A stretch of 64,000 nt of DNA, taken from positions 100,017-164,016 of the forward strand of contig MNCI01036713.1 in assembly GCA_015680685.1 (NCBI GenBank). The letters run 5' to 3'. The translations under genes and the position numbers were made by a program. This document shows, one piece after another, positions 22,208 through 34,009 of the stretch. Below the pieces are notes generated by a model. That model saw nothing but the letters and a program-made list of their open reading frames with translations. It was not told where the DNA came from and ran no database searches. The DNA comes from Gnetum montanum. Its lineage: Eukaryota; Streptophyta; Gnetopsida; Gnetales; Gnetaceae. Every line of letters begins with the position of its first letter. Position 1 is the first letter of the stretch.

Positions 22208-24371
22208 TGCACAAGCAACAAAATGTAGTGTTAGTATATAATAGGTGCACTTTGGCAAAAGTATAGTAAATTACACTTAGCAAAAATTAGCATGATGTAG
22301 CATAAGTTCCAAAACATATCCTGGGGCTTCCTAGGGTCCATGATTATAGGACATCAATAAACCCATTTTATGTGCCTGGTACTCACTGGGATACAACATG
22401 TTTTCACATAGTATTAGCATTAAGTTTTGCAAGTTTGCATATTTAACATTATAGGTTGCATGTTTTGGCAATTTAACATGACCATTTTGCATTACATAGA
22501 CTTAGCACTTTTGCACAAATTTTCAAAAATTTTCTAACTCTAGGCAACATAGTTCAAAAAACTACAAAAATTTTCTAACTTTGGGCTACCTCTCTGGGGA
22601 GCATAGTCTAGGTTACATGCAAAAAATTATAACTCTAGGCTATCTCTGGGAGAAAAGTTTAGAAAACATGAAACTTTTCTAACTCTAGCTCATACCAGCT
22701 ATGCTTTAGAAACTATAGAGCATATACTAGTTATTCTCCTTCAGGAGAGTAGCCACAAAATTTTGAAAATTTAAAAAATAAAAAACTAACTCACTACTCT
22801 AACCATGTCCTAGGTACTGGGCACTAGCCATGTTCATGGCCCTTGTGGCCACATTGATGGTGCTATCATGCACCATGCCACTTGCCCTTTTCAATAGAGA
22901 ATAGAACACAAAAGATGCACCCTTGGTGCCCCCCTTATCGTAGCCCTTGCATCTATGCATTCTTGACACAAGGAGTGATAACCACCATGGCCCTTGTGGC
23001 CCTTAGGCACACCACATCTACATTCTCATCCACCAAGATAGTTAAAGGCAAAAGAAAAAGGTTAGTGGGCAAGCTATCTATCGTGCACCCTAGGGCCACT
23101 GCCAAACTCTCATCCCTACCCTATGTAGAGGAGAAATTTTGAAATTTATACACGAAAATTTTTTTGATAGAAACTCACTATACTTGATCCCATGGACAGT
23201 AGCCAAGGTAGCCGCTAAACCCCAATCTCCTGCACCATGTGCCACATAAGGCAAAAAAAAAGAATCACTTTAATAGACCCTACCTTAACCCTGTGGGCAG
23301 GAAATGGTTCTTGGCAGTTGTAGCGAAGGCCCAAACCCATACCCACATAGTGCCATAAAACATTAAAAATAGAAATAATAATTTTACAACCCCTCTATGC
23401 AGGTCCACCACCTTCTCCTCTGTGGTTGCATAGGTGACTATGGAGACTATGGCCTCCACTTTTCTCTTGATATAAAAGAAATCCTTGCCCTCATTGCCTT
23501 CAGAACCCTATGCAAATCATGAAAACATCCTTGCTCCAAAAAAATCTTGCAATTTCATGCACTCCATCCCTAGCCACAATGGCCAAAATGGCCATGCTAG
23601 CAATGGTCCTTGCCATGGCACAACACTGCCAAAATCAAAACCAAAACCCAAGCCCCAAGAACCTAAGTATAAAAGGAAAAATAAAAGGAAAAAATGAAAA
23701 GGAGGGTAGAGTGTAGTTGGGGTACCTAGTAGATGGCCATGCCCTTCACTTTTCCATGCATGTCCATGGTAAGTTTCCTAGAGCTTGCTCTCCCTCATCA
23801 ATGTTAGTTAGTTTTGGGTGTTGGTGTCCACTTTAGCACAAGATTCTGGCAACCACGCTCTTCCAACTATACTATGCTATGGAAATTTTTCATTTTCAAT
23901 TTTGATAATGATAAATTTACCAAGGATGAAATACACTTTTATACCCCTAGGACCACTTAATTTTTTCACCTACCCAGGACTACGCTCAATAGTGTAGAGT
24001 CTAGTTTGGTGGAAGCATAATTACCAAAGTTAGAAATTTTTTTCATTTTTCCTGCTGTCTCCAAACATAGAAAAATTTTGAATTTTTCTTATCATCCAAT
24101 GAATTGCAAGGCTAATTTTGCTTTTTTGGTGCACCAAGCCTTGCTTGAATGATGCATTTAGTGCATGCTCATGGTTTGCTAAGACCTTAAATTGGCAATC
24201 CCATGGCTTATTGAGGCCTAAAACTAGCCCATGCATCCCTTGCCTTTTAACATCACATTTGTACACTCAGGAAAATTTTATCGTATTATTTTTCTTCATT
24301 TTATGCTTATTTCTCGTATTAAAATAGATGCGTCTTAACATTTTCTAGGTGTTTTTGCAAGATTATTGTAG
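22208..24371. other. Region between the B antisense gene and reverse transcriptase
   Basis: About 2.1 kb (0.4 kb in A). I cannot assign a gene; short open frames at 22882-23142 and 23485-23716 look like chance or lost exon 1 sequence. It does hold the B LTR motif several times: GAGCATAGTC at about 22599, AGCTATGCTTTAG at about 22689, ACTATGCTAT at about 23872 and GGACTACGCTC at about 23964. Two TAAAYTRGC-type repeat units lie at about 24170-24230. A candidate sense-strand splice acceptor (TTATTGTAG before GATTTA) ends at 24371, directly before the pol homology. Confidence 0.6.
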
Positions 24372-25680
24372 GATTTACAACATGTCTATGTACAAGCATC
24401 TTCACTCACCTCTGGTCCTCATTAGGCATCATGGTAATCTCACATGATTTATTGATCCGCAATGCCTAGACCTTGAGCCCATAGCCCACAAAAAATACAT
24501 AATGTCTATAGAGGCACTGCTAGACTAGCTAGACCATCTAATTAGGGCTCTAGATTTAGAGGCAAGTGATGTCACCAAGGATTCCCTAATTGAAGTCCCT
24601 ATAACAACACCTAGTGGCAAGGCAAAAACACCAAAACTTAGTTCTTTATTAGAAGCTCAACATGCCAAAAACATCACAAAAGTACTTAACAATAACATCA
24701 AGGCATTCACATTGTTTTATGAAGATATGCTAGGCCTCGATCCTTGTGTAGTGCAACACAACATAATACTTAATTCTAGCATAAAACTAGTTGAGCAAAC
24801 ATCTCACAAGGGTAGGCTTGAGGTGGCATTGGTAGTTCTTGATGAAATCACTAAGCTCTACAAGGCTGGTTTCATTTGGGTCATTGACTATGTGGATTGC
24901 ATCTCCAACATCGTGGTTGTACCCAAGAAAAATGGAAGTATATGGATCTGCATAGACATCCAGGACCTCAATAGGGCAACCATCAAAGATGATTTTCCAT
25001 TGCCTAGTATTGTCTAGTTAGTCAATACTATGGTTGGTCATGTGTTACTATTCTTCATGGATGGGTTCTTGGGGTTCAACTAGATTCAAGTCGACCCAAA
25101 GCACCAGCTCAGTACTACCTTCATGACCCCTTGGGGTGCATTTTTCTATACTATGATGTCTTTTGGGCTTAAGAATGTAGGAGTGACTTATCAATGAGCC
25201 ATGATGTACATCTTTAGCAATTATCTATTAGGTCTACTCAATGATTATGTTGAAGATATAGCTATTAAGTCCAAGGCAACACAAAACCATGCAGATGACT
25301 TATAACTTGTGTTTAAACATTGTTTGAAACATGAGCTTAGGTTAAATCATAAGAAATGTGTCTTTTGCATGAAGATAGACCACATGCTAGGTTTCATAGT
25401 ATCTGAAGTAGGCATGCTCATAGACCTTGATAAGGTTAAGGCCATTATCAACTTAGCACCACTAGCCAACCTTAAGGAGCTACAAGGAATAGAAGGTACA
25501 TTGCAATTCATACAATGGTTTATTGCATGATTGATTGACAAGTTGTAGCTAATGCAACACTTACTCAAAAATGAAGTCTACATTGAGTGGATTGCTCAAT
25601 GCCAAGAGGCATTTGACAACCTCAAATAGGAGTTGGCTCAACTTCCAATTGTTTACCCTCTATAAGGAGATAAATCATTG
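24372..25680 (+). pseudogene. Element B reverse transcriptase
   Basis: Ty3/gypsy reverse transcriptase, which copies element RNA into DNA. Visible motifs: DMLGLDPCVVQHNI (about 24725), ITKLYKAGFIWVIDY, NIVVVPKKNGSIWICID (about 24907), DFPLPSI, FFMDGF (about 25053), FMTPWGAFFYTMMSFGLKN (about 25120) and LNDYVEDIAIKS (about 25240). The catalytic YVDD is YVED here, which should abolish activity. The connection domain follows (HKKCVFCMKIDHMLGF, LQGIEGTLQFIQWF). Several stops, for example after DFPLPSIV and inside the FMDGF block. The open segments are 24712-25017 and 25309-25530. Confidence 0.9.
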
Positions 25681-26100
25681 TACATCTACCTTGCTATCTC
25701 AGACACATCCATCACTTCTCTACTTTGCCAAAAGCAAGACAATGGTACCGAGATCCCTAGATACTCCTAAGCCATGCATTAGTTGCCTATGAAGCAAATT
25801 ATAATAATGTGTGAAAGAATTGCCTTACCTTAGTCTTTGCACTAAAGAAGTGGAGGTAATATCTTTTCCATAGTCAAGTAAACATCATTTGTAAGAGAAA
25901 TGTACTTCAAGAAAACATTTACAAGAGAAAACACATTGCATGTTGAAAAGCAATAACTATAGAGTTTGACTTACACTACATTGCACAAGCATTAACCAAA
26001 AGGTCAAGCAATAGCTGCATAACTTACAGCTTCCCTAATTGATGACCAAGAAACAATAGATCTAGAGTTTTTGGATGAGCATGTTAGTAGCATAAGTTAA
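25681..26100 (+). pseudogene. Element B first RNase H domain, strongly decayed
   Basis: Position and remnants (LYIYLAISDTSITSLLC at about 25681, then QKQDNGTEIP) match the usual RNase H that follows gypsy reverse transcriptase, as in A at 32690-32312. Frame shifts and stops are dense after about 25770. It would degrade RNA in RNA-DNA hybrids. Confidence 0.7.
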
Positions 26101-26600
26101 GTGCCTGATAACTTTGAGGCACTGTTATAGTTTGATGGTGCCTCAACCTCTCAAGGGGGTAATGCCACTGTAGTAATCATGTTCACCTCCAGGGAGATAT
26201 GATCCTTCATGTATTATTTCACATTTTCATGAACTAATAACATGGCAGAGTATGAAGGTCTCCTATGGGATATCTTAGTAGCTTGTGACCTAAGAATACA
26301 AAACCTAGTGATTCAAGGTGACTTTCAGTTGGTTGTCAACCAAGTCATAGAGGTTTATGCTTGTAAAGCTCCACACTTGCAACTTTATTATGACTTGGCA
26401 AAGCCCTTGCTAAGCAAATTTACAATTGTTGATGTTCAACATATCCCCCACAACAAAAATGTCATTGTTGATGCATTACCAATGCTAGCCTTAAGCATTA
26501 CACCTAAAATATTTCACACCTTGCCCACATCAGTGGTAGATTGCACTATTCTTGTAACACAAACAACTAACATTACATCTATCACCACAATAAGCACAAC
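26101..26600 (+). pseudogene. Element B second (archaeal-type) RNase H domain
   Basis: A second RNase H lies between the first one and integrase, a hallmark of the Tat lineage. Motifs: FDGASTSQGG (about 26133), NMAEYEGLLWDILVACDL (about 26240), NLVIQGDFQLVVNQVIEVYA (about 26300) and the C-terminal VQHIPHNKNVIVDALPMLA (about 26434-26490). The Asp, Glu, Asp triad (FDG, EYEG, GDF) looks intact, unlike in A. One stop precedes FDGA and another precedes NNMAEY. Confidence 0.85.
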
Positions 26601-27165
26601 CCATGAAGTAGAGTGGCACGATGATATTAAAGCATACCTTCTACAAGGCGAACCTCTATAGCATCTAACCACTACCCAAAAGGATGTAATGCGAAAGCGA
26701 TCATGGTAGTACATCATCATGGGTGATAGCACCCTATGCGATAGATCCTATGATGACATATTGTTAACATGTGTGAGCAATAGCAAAGCACAAATGATCA
26801 TTGAACAAGTCCATAAGGGACTCTACAGAGGCCATATAACACCTAGGGAAATGGTGGTGAAGATCAAATGCTTAGGCTACTATTGGCCTTACATGGAGCA
26901 TGACTATGTTTCCAACATCAAAATGTGTGACATGTGTCAATGACATGACAATTTAATGCACATGCCACCTACTAAGCTAAACACAACATAGATCATGTGG
27001 TCATTCAAATGTTGGGGGTTGGACATCATAGGGCTAATAACACCTATGTCCTCCATAGGGCATAGCTTCATCATAACTACAACTAAGTATTTGACGAAGT
27101 AGGCTGAGTCTATTCCTCATATGAAAACAATATCGCAATAGGTTTGCAAATTCATACTTGACAAC
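26601..27165 (+). pseudogene. Element B integrase, N-terminal part (interrupted by element A)
   Basis: The N-terminal zinc domain is readable: HKGLYRGHITPREM (about 26812) with the H-H pair and CDMCQ (about 26928) with the C-x2-C pair, then GYYWPYMEHDY. The catalytic core begins with GLDIIGLITP (about 27018), keeping the first Asp, and VCKFILDNI runs to the insertion point. The gene continues at 44727. Stops at 26941 and around 26990 and 27100. Confidence 0.88.
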
Positions 27166-27170
27166 ATAGT
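27166..27170. repeat. Target-site duplication of element A, left copy
   Basis: ATAGT before the left LTR, repeated exactly at 44722-44726 after the right LTR, within B integrase. Confidence 0.95.
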
Positions 27171-28729
27171 TGTAATGATGGAAAACGTCGATTGCTGGAA
27201 ATTCTGAACGGAGATCCGTGTACACAGTTTTAACCACGGATCCGTGCGAGGGCCGTGCTGGAGAAACGAATCCACGGTGCCCTGAACGGTCTTGTCGATC
27301 AGACAGGGACTTACTAATCAGTAAAATTTATCAAATATCGCAGTGATGTATATTTATGTGTATAATTCACGAAATGATTTGATTCGATGAATCATCGAAG
27401 GAGTAGAAAACAATGCAAACGAATTCGGGATAACGATAATGTCAATGCGACAAGAAAAACCAGACACCGGGAATATACGTAATTCCAAGATCTAAGGCTT
27501 GTTTCAAAAGTTGAATGTATTAGATGGAATATTCTAATAGAAGACTTCGCTTATATTTGCACGAAGTATACACAAACAATAAGAAGATTGTAAAAAGGGA
27601 GAACAAATTGGAGGTCGATCTATCTCGTAAGCCAGGAGTGGAGTGCAAGGAAGGTCAAGCTTGGACTCCTATTGATCAACTATTTCTGATCAATAAGCCT
27701 TACCAATCACACCAGATGATCTCTCGATCTCTAATCTACTCTTCTTCTTGCCTTTGGTAGTCTCTGCTTGAAGCTGCTAATGATCGCCAATGAAGAGAAC
27801 CGTCGACCAGAAGACTGTTTGCCTTTGCTGTCAATGCTTAGATGATGTTCTATGCTCTATTCGATAGAAGTCTCAAAAAATTCTTAAAATTCTGAAGAAT
27901 ATTTGATCAAAAAAGGATCCTGTCTTCTTTATCAAATGGGGTATTTATAAGTCCAGCATCATATGGAGAGGCATGGCCTCGATGACACGTGTCTCAAACT
28001 TTCAAATACCATTGACTCTGCAAATTTTTATGTTACTGGTGATGTCACATTACGCTTTGAGGGCAAGATGTGCTGTAAACCACTGTTGCTGAAATTGCCT
28101 TATGATTACGCTGTGATATGCTGATAAACGTATTGTCACGCATGGATGACAAGTGCACGTCTGGTATTGCTTTAGTGGACTTTATGCCGCATTACGCTCT
28201 TTACGCTGCATAGCATAGCAGAGTGTAATGAGGCGGATTCCCCATGCATTACACTCCTTACGTAGCTGAGCGTTGTAGGGCGTAAAAGTGGTTAACTTTT
28301 AGCATGTTACGCTTGCTTACGCTACATAGCGTAAAAATTTTAAAACGGCTAATGCTTCCTTTGACACTGACTTTGATCAAAAGGCTTGTTGGAAAATGTG
28401 ACAATTCGTAGACCACTGCTTAGGCCTTAGACTTGTCATATGGGCCAAAGTTCGAATTTCTGCTAACTCATTGCTTTAGTAAGTTGCCTTCATGCAAAAT
28501 TACGCTTGAGCAGCATGATGCTACATTGTGTAATGTAACGTAAGGAGCAACGCTACGTTGCGTAATTAGCGTAAGGAGTAACAAAGTTAGAATTTCAAGA
28601 AACCTCAGAAACTTGATGTTGTGCCTCCTCCTTTCCTTTTGCATTATTTGGACTTCTGGATTGCTATGAGCTTTTGCTTGAACTGTGAATCTTCGCCTCA
28701 GGCCGATCCATAATTTCTATAGTGTTTCA
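27171..28729 (-). repeat. Element A 3' LTR
   Basis: 1559 bp, pairing with 43164-44721. In element orientation it starts TGAAACACT and ends TTACA. TATA box (reverse of TATTTATA) at 27942-27949. The promoter-side half (about 28050-28590) is packed with TTACGCT / AGCGTAA motifs. A small open frame at 27524-27760 recurs in the other LTR at 43517-43720 and is probably incidental. Confidence 0.95.
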
Positions 28730-28742
28730 ATGGCCCCTCTTT
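28730..28742 (-). other. Element A polypurine tract
   Basis: On the - strand AAAGAGGGGCCAT immediately precedes the 3' LTR. It is identical to the tract of C except for the last base. Confidence 0.9.
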
Positions 28743-29919
28743 GTTGACGTTTAGAGGGCTTACCCAAAAGACGTCGACAAAGAATACGAAACACCAGATG
28801 GGTAAAAGTGCCAACAACATCTGTTGATAGTTACTCAGGTGTTTCCTTGCCAGTCTAGAAGTGTAGCGGTTGAAAATTGAAGGTAGAACAACATAGGGGA
28901 ATGAATTTTGATAGAGGTGGATGGAGACAGGTTCGGGGAAGACTCAAGTGAATGGGTACAGCTTTCTGCAAAGAATAACATTAGGCATCCTCCTGCGATT
29001 GTATTTGCATGGAGCTATACCATCAAATCATAGATAAAGGGGCTTGCATGAGCGATTTCTGTTACACTTGCATGGCTTGGATGAGTTGTTTTTCAATCCA
29101 TTTTTCCGACCCCCTTTTTTTTTGATGTCCACTAGGCGAATTGTGTTGTGCTAGTTCATGGACTTGCTTATGATGTAGACGCGGAAAGCATGTGTTTCGT
29201 ATTCACATTTTGTACAAGGATTGGAAAGCTAATAGAATGGCCAAAGAGGAGGAACAGAAATGAGAGGTTGGATTAAAAAAGGGATAGGATTGCACTTCTA
29301 AGTAAACAGGCTAACCTGAGCGACCACCTCGAGACGCTGTTTGCATTTCACTGCCCCGGTGAACGCACCGTTGAATGACATCCTCGTAGCAAGTGACCTA
29401 TAATCAAAAAAGAAAAAGAGAATGCCATTACTGCACCAGGTCACCAGAGAAGTTGTTGAAACAAGCATTGTCCAAGGTGAGAAGGCGTGGGCAAGCCGTA
29501 CGTAAGGAACCGTAGCAAGGAGCTAGGGTCTCAATGTTGATGTTCAGCTCAACCCGACGAATCGCTGTTTGCAATTAGACTCAATGCATCTAGTTGGTGA
29601 TGCAAGGAACTTGCCAGATGAATCTATGAAGCCAGAGTCTGATAGCGATGGTGTCTAGAAATTCCCAAGGTTGTGACTGATAAGAACTCCCTTGGGATTT
29701 CGGATGGTGAAACTGACCTCTCAGAGGTACCCTCACTAAAATGGACATAGTAACGGTATCTCCGAGGGGTCAATAGTATGCCTTTTGGCATATCCAAGGA
29801 ATCAGGAGAATGCCTTGGAGGTAGCAATGGTGGGCCTGTCCCAACATCCCACTCTGTGCATTGTAGTCACACAGAGAAGCTCACGCTTGCTTGATTCAAA
29901 TGCTAATGGTTTGCAAGTC
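28743..29919 (-). other. 3' non-coding region of element A
   Basis: Between the repeat array and the polypurine tract. No coding homology on either strand; the open frames at 29624-29827 and 29785-30003 lack recognisable motifs. Confidence 0.6.
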
Positions 29920-30480
29920 CCAGTTTTAAGTCCTGGTAGACTATTGTTGCTAGTTTTAAGTCTCAGCAGACCATGGTCCTGGTTTGAAGTCTGGGTAGAC
30001 TGAAAAATGCTAGTTTTACATCGTAGCGGATGGTGGTAGAGCTAATTTAAGGTCTCAACAGACCATGTTGTGGATGTTAGTTTTATGTCGTGACCTAGGG
30101 ACAAGTCTGTGCTGATTCTACGTCTCAGCAGACGGATGCTTACCTTTGCCAGTTTTACGTCATAGTGGAAAACCAGTGCCAGTTTAGCGTCATGGTGGAC
30201 GCATGAAGGAAATGCCAGTTTAGTGTCTTGGTGGACCTATACAACAGTGCCATTTTTACGTCGTAGCAGACGGTTACAACCCACCAGTTTTACGTCGTGG
30301 TAGACGATTGTTGCCAGTTTAGCATCGTGGTAGATGCGTGCGAGGAATACCAGTTTAGCACCATAGTAGATGATAATTGCTAGTTTAGCATCATGGCAGA
30401 CATGTGCAGAGAATGCCAGTTTAGCATCTTGGCGGACCTGTACAACAATGCCAGTTTTACGTTGTAGCGGATGGTTGCTA
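29920..30480 (-). repeat. GTCCACYATGAC...TAAACTRGC repeat array in A (about 17 units)
   Basis: On the + strand each unit reads like CCAGTTTTACGTCGTAGCAG, with spacing of about 28-38 bp; units begin near 29923, 29951, 30010, 30148, 30178, 30250, 30283, 30315, 30415 and 30450 among others. Reverse-complemented, they are the same repeat as in B and C, placed between integrase and the 3' LTR. Confidence 0.9.
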
Positions 30481-30514
30481 CACATTGTGCCTGATGTTAG
30501 CACTGGATATGCAG

Positions 30515-31789
30515 CTAGATGTAATACCGCTTCAAGTATATGTGGTTTACAAGATTTGATAGCTCATCTTCATTGATGTCTGCTAATTTGAATGTGCCAT
30601 TGCCATATACATCGGTGACCAAGAAAGTGCCCTCTCAGTTTGCAGAGAACTTGCTTTCTGGTTCATGAACGACCTTGAGAACCAAATCTCCTTTCTTAAT
30701 CGGATGTTGTTGAAGATTGTGACGGTGCTTCTACCTCTGCTTATCCTAATACTTTTCGATGGTATCAAGCGTCTATATCCACTTCTCTTCCACTGAATCC
30801 AAATCCATGATCTAAGACACGGTGTGTTGAGCATCATTTATAATCGTGGATAGGACCATCCTCATAGAAGGAAATTGTAGTTCGAGAGGAAGCACCACCT
30901 CAGACCCATAGACTACACTACAGGGTGTACTGTTTGTAGCTATTCTACATGTAGTATGGTATGCCCATAGCACATAGAGGATCTTTTCGTGCCACTGTCT
31001 TTTGTTGTTGCTGAGCATTTTCTTGAGTAGATTGATAATGACTCTGTTTATTGCTTCAGCTTGACTGTTCGCTTGCGGGTAGTAAGGAGAGGAAAAAGAT
31101 TACTTGATTCCAAGGTTATCAAAGAAATATTTGGTTTCTGTACTACTAAATTGTGGCCCATTGTTGGTCACAATAGTCATTGGGAGGCCAAACCTGGTCA
31201 CAATATTATCCAAGATGAAGTGACAGACTTGTTGAGATGTAATCTTCCGTAAAGGGATGGCTTCCACCCACTTCGTGAAATACTCAGTAGCTGTGATGAT
31301 GAAGCTGTGCCCTGCAAAATATTTTGGTGTGATAGGCCCTATGATGTCTAGTCCCCATCGTTGGAAAGGCCATGTGATTTGGGTCATATGTAATTTTGTA
31401 GGCGACACGTGTATAAGGTTTGCGTAACGCTGACAGGTGTTGCACGTTTTAACCTTCGTAAGACAATCTTTTTCCAGGTATGGCCAATAATACCCTAAGT
31501 GATAGATTTTACCAGCCATGGATCATGGGGCTACATGTCCTCCACATAGTCCCTCGTGAACGTCGTCGACTATAAGCTGTGCTTGATTTTTATTGATGCA
31601 AGTAAACAATACTCCATCGAAGGAGCGTCTACAGAGAGTACTGTCTCCAATGATGACGTATTGCCTAGCTCGCTTGCAGATTACATCTTTTTCTGCGCGT
31701 GTTAGCTCATGTGGTGGTTTGCCACGTAGAAGGTAGGTTTTAATATTGTCATACCATTCTGGCGTTTCACCTGCGAGCAATGAAGATAT
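30515..31789 (-). pseudogene. Element A integrase
   Basis: Integrase inserts the DNA copy into the genome. Reading leftward: HEGLCGGH (zinc-domain histidines, about 31555), GYYWPYLEKD, CNTCQ (about 31440), core WGLDIIGPITP (about 31360) with the first Asp, TNNGPQFSS (about 31165) where the second catalytic Asp is Asn, SQAEAINRVI (about 31075) with the Glu, WHEKILYVLWAYHTT (about 30985) and the C-terminal GDLVLKVVHEPE and GTFLVTDVYGNGTFKLAD ending LKRYYI at 30518. The whole domain stays in the pol frame and is broken only by stops near 31520, 31098, 30810 and 30635. Loss of the DDE Asp and the stops make it inactive. Confidence 0.92.
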
Positions 31790-32308
31790 CTACACCGTCT
31801 GAATGACAGGGTCTGCACACTCCGTCATTAAGGTAGGACAAGTGTCAAATAGGCACGGTGGCACGTTTAGTGCTAACGTGGCCAGTGCATTGGCCAGCTT
31901 GTTGTCATTACGAGGCACATGTTGGATATCAGTTGCTGTGAACTGCTTCAGAAGATCTTTAGCCATATCGTAGTAGGGCTGCAAATGTACAGCCTTGCAG
32001 GCATAGACTCCTATGATTTGATTTATCACCAGCATCGAATTGCCTCTAATCACTAGGTGTCGAACGTTAAGCTCTCTGGCTATTAGTAATCCTCTAAGGA
32101 GCCCCTCATACTCTACCACGTTGTTCGTACAAGGGAAGGTCAAGCGGTAAGCATGTACACGTGCATCCTTAGGTGATAGCGTAATGACTATGGCAACACT
32201 GCCACCTCTCGTATTTGAAGCTCCATCAAAATGTAATGTTGCTTCAAGGCCTGTCAGAATAGGGCTTAAACTATGTACATACTCATTAGGAAATTCAGGC
32301 TCTATCGT
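31790..32308 (-). pseudogene. Element A second (archaeal-type) RNase H domain
   Basis: LHFDGASNTRGG (about 32245), NNVVEYEGLLRGLLIARELN (about 32128) and HLVIRGNSMLVINQIIGVYA (about 32060), then IQHVPRNDNKLANALATLAL (about 31920). FDG and EYEG are kept; the third acidic residue (GDS in the family) is Asn. It sits between the first RNase H and integrase, as in Tat-lineage elements, and is in the same frame as RT and integrase. Confidence 0.9.
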
Positions 32309-32311
32309 TGC

Positions 32312-34009
32312 CTAATTGTCAATAGGTGATGCTATGAGTTGGTCGGCTATCGCTTGGCCTTTCGTAGAAGATTGGCTAATGTAATGCAGATCGAATTCTG
32401 CTGTGATATCCTTCCAATGAGCTATTCTGCTACTTTCATATAGATTATGCGTAATGGCTCTCAGGATGTTGTTTTTATAGATTATGTTGACTGTGCTACG
32501 GAAGAGATAGTGTCTACATTTTTTGAGCGTAAACACTAACGCTAGGCAATTACGCTCTACTTCATTGTACCTTGTTTCATACGCACATAGATCATGACTC
32601 AAGTAATAGATGGGTACTTTTGACCCATTGCTCCTCTTTTGACAGAGTAATGCAGCTAAGGATATGTCTGAGGTCGCAAGGTAAATGTAGAATGGCTAGT
32701 CCCTTTGTGGCGGGAATACCGTTGGCAAGCGTTGAAGTTCTTGTTTTAAGCTATCAAACGCATGCTGGCAATCATCGGTCCACTCAAAATTAACACCCTT
32801 CTTAAGTAGATGTTGCATAGGGTGCAGTTTATCTGTTAGTCTCGAGATGAACCACCTGATAAACTGTAATCGTCCCTGTAACCCGTGTAATTGCTTGAGA
32901 TTTGTGGGAGGTGTCAACTCGACAATGGATTTGACCTTATCAGGGTCTACCCGTATGCCGGTTTCCAACACCACAAACCCCAGCATGCGTCTGGTTTTGA
33001 CTCCGAATACGCACTTCTTTAGGTTGAGCTGGAGGTCGTATTTGGAGCATCTTTTAAGGACTAACTCTAGGTCCTCTGAATGATCTTCTGATTTTACAGA
33101 CTTAACAGCTATATCATCAACATAATCATTCAGTTTTCCTAGGAAGTAATCACTAAAGATGTATGTCATAGCCCATTGATACGTCGCTCTGGCATTTTTC
33201 AAGCCAAAAGGCATCATGGTGTAGCAGAAGATGCCCAAGGGTGTCATGAATGTTGTGGTCAGTTGATGCTCTAGGTTGATGCGAATCTGATTATATCCTG
33301 AGAAGCCATCCATGAAGGACAGAAGCGCATGCCCAACTATTGTATCATCTAGCTGGTCGATACTCGATAGCGGAAAGTTGTCCTTGTTTGTGGCTTTGTT
33401 GAAATCCCAAAAGTCTATATAGATGCATATGCTTTCGGTCTTCTTTGGGACAACTACAATGTTATATACCCAATCCGAGTAATCAACCGCATGGATGAAA
33501 CCAGCCTGATACAGCTTGGTGATCTTATCATGCACTGCCAGCGTGATTTCTAGTTTGATTTTTCATGCTTTTTGCTTAATCTCTTTGATATGGGGGTCTA
33601 AAATTATGTTATGTTGAATTAACCTTGGATCTAGCCCCGACATATCTTCATATGACCATGCAAATACAGTGACATTATCCTGGAGGACCTGTTTTATATT
33701 GTCATGTGTTATCAGGCCTAGTAGAGAACTAACCTTAAGACTTTTAGTCTTGCCTTTATGCGTAATCACAGAAACCTTGCTGAGGAGGTCTTCGGTTACA
33801 TCTCCAGCCTCTAGATCTAGCGTGCGTGTCAATTGTTCTGGCCTTTCTGCAGACATTTCTGATGTGGCTATGGTTACGTCATCGAGGGAAAGGCTGGTTT
33901 CTACTAGTGTGGAATTGAATTGTCCAACTATTCTTTTGTATGGACCTGTTAAAGTTAGGGGTGCTGAAAGAGTTGCATCCATTTGCCAACCATCCTGCAA
34001 AATTGCCAA
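32312..34009 (-). pseudogene. Element A reverse transcriptase and first RNase H
   Basis: The pol frame opens at about 33993 behind a possible splice acceptor (TTTTGCAG before GATGG). The pre-RT segment contains DMSGLDPRLIQHNIILDP (about 33640). RT motifs: LYQAGFIHAVDYSDWVYNIV (about 33510), DNFPLSSIDQLDDT, LSFMDGFSGYNQI (about 33320), LNDYVDDIAVKS (about 33125; YVDD intact), FVVLETGIRVDPDKVK, LQFIRWFISRL. RNase H: ETRYNEVERNCLALVFTLKK (about 32580) and ADQLIASP (about 32330). Breaks are single stops at about 33560 and 32694; there is no net frameshift. It lies antisense to and downstream of the + strand gene at 34419. Confidence 0.93.

Noticed and set aside
27524-27760. Small open frame in the A LTR that recurs at 43517-43720
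   Set aside because: It recurs only because the LTR is duplicated, the ends differ, and no motif is recognisable.
29920-30480. Spaced repeats considered as a CRISPR array
   Set aside because: The units are degenerate, spacers are too short and irregular, and the context is a plant retrotransposon.
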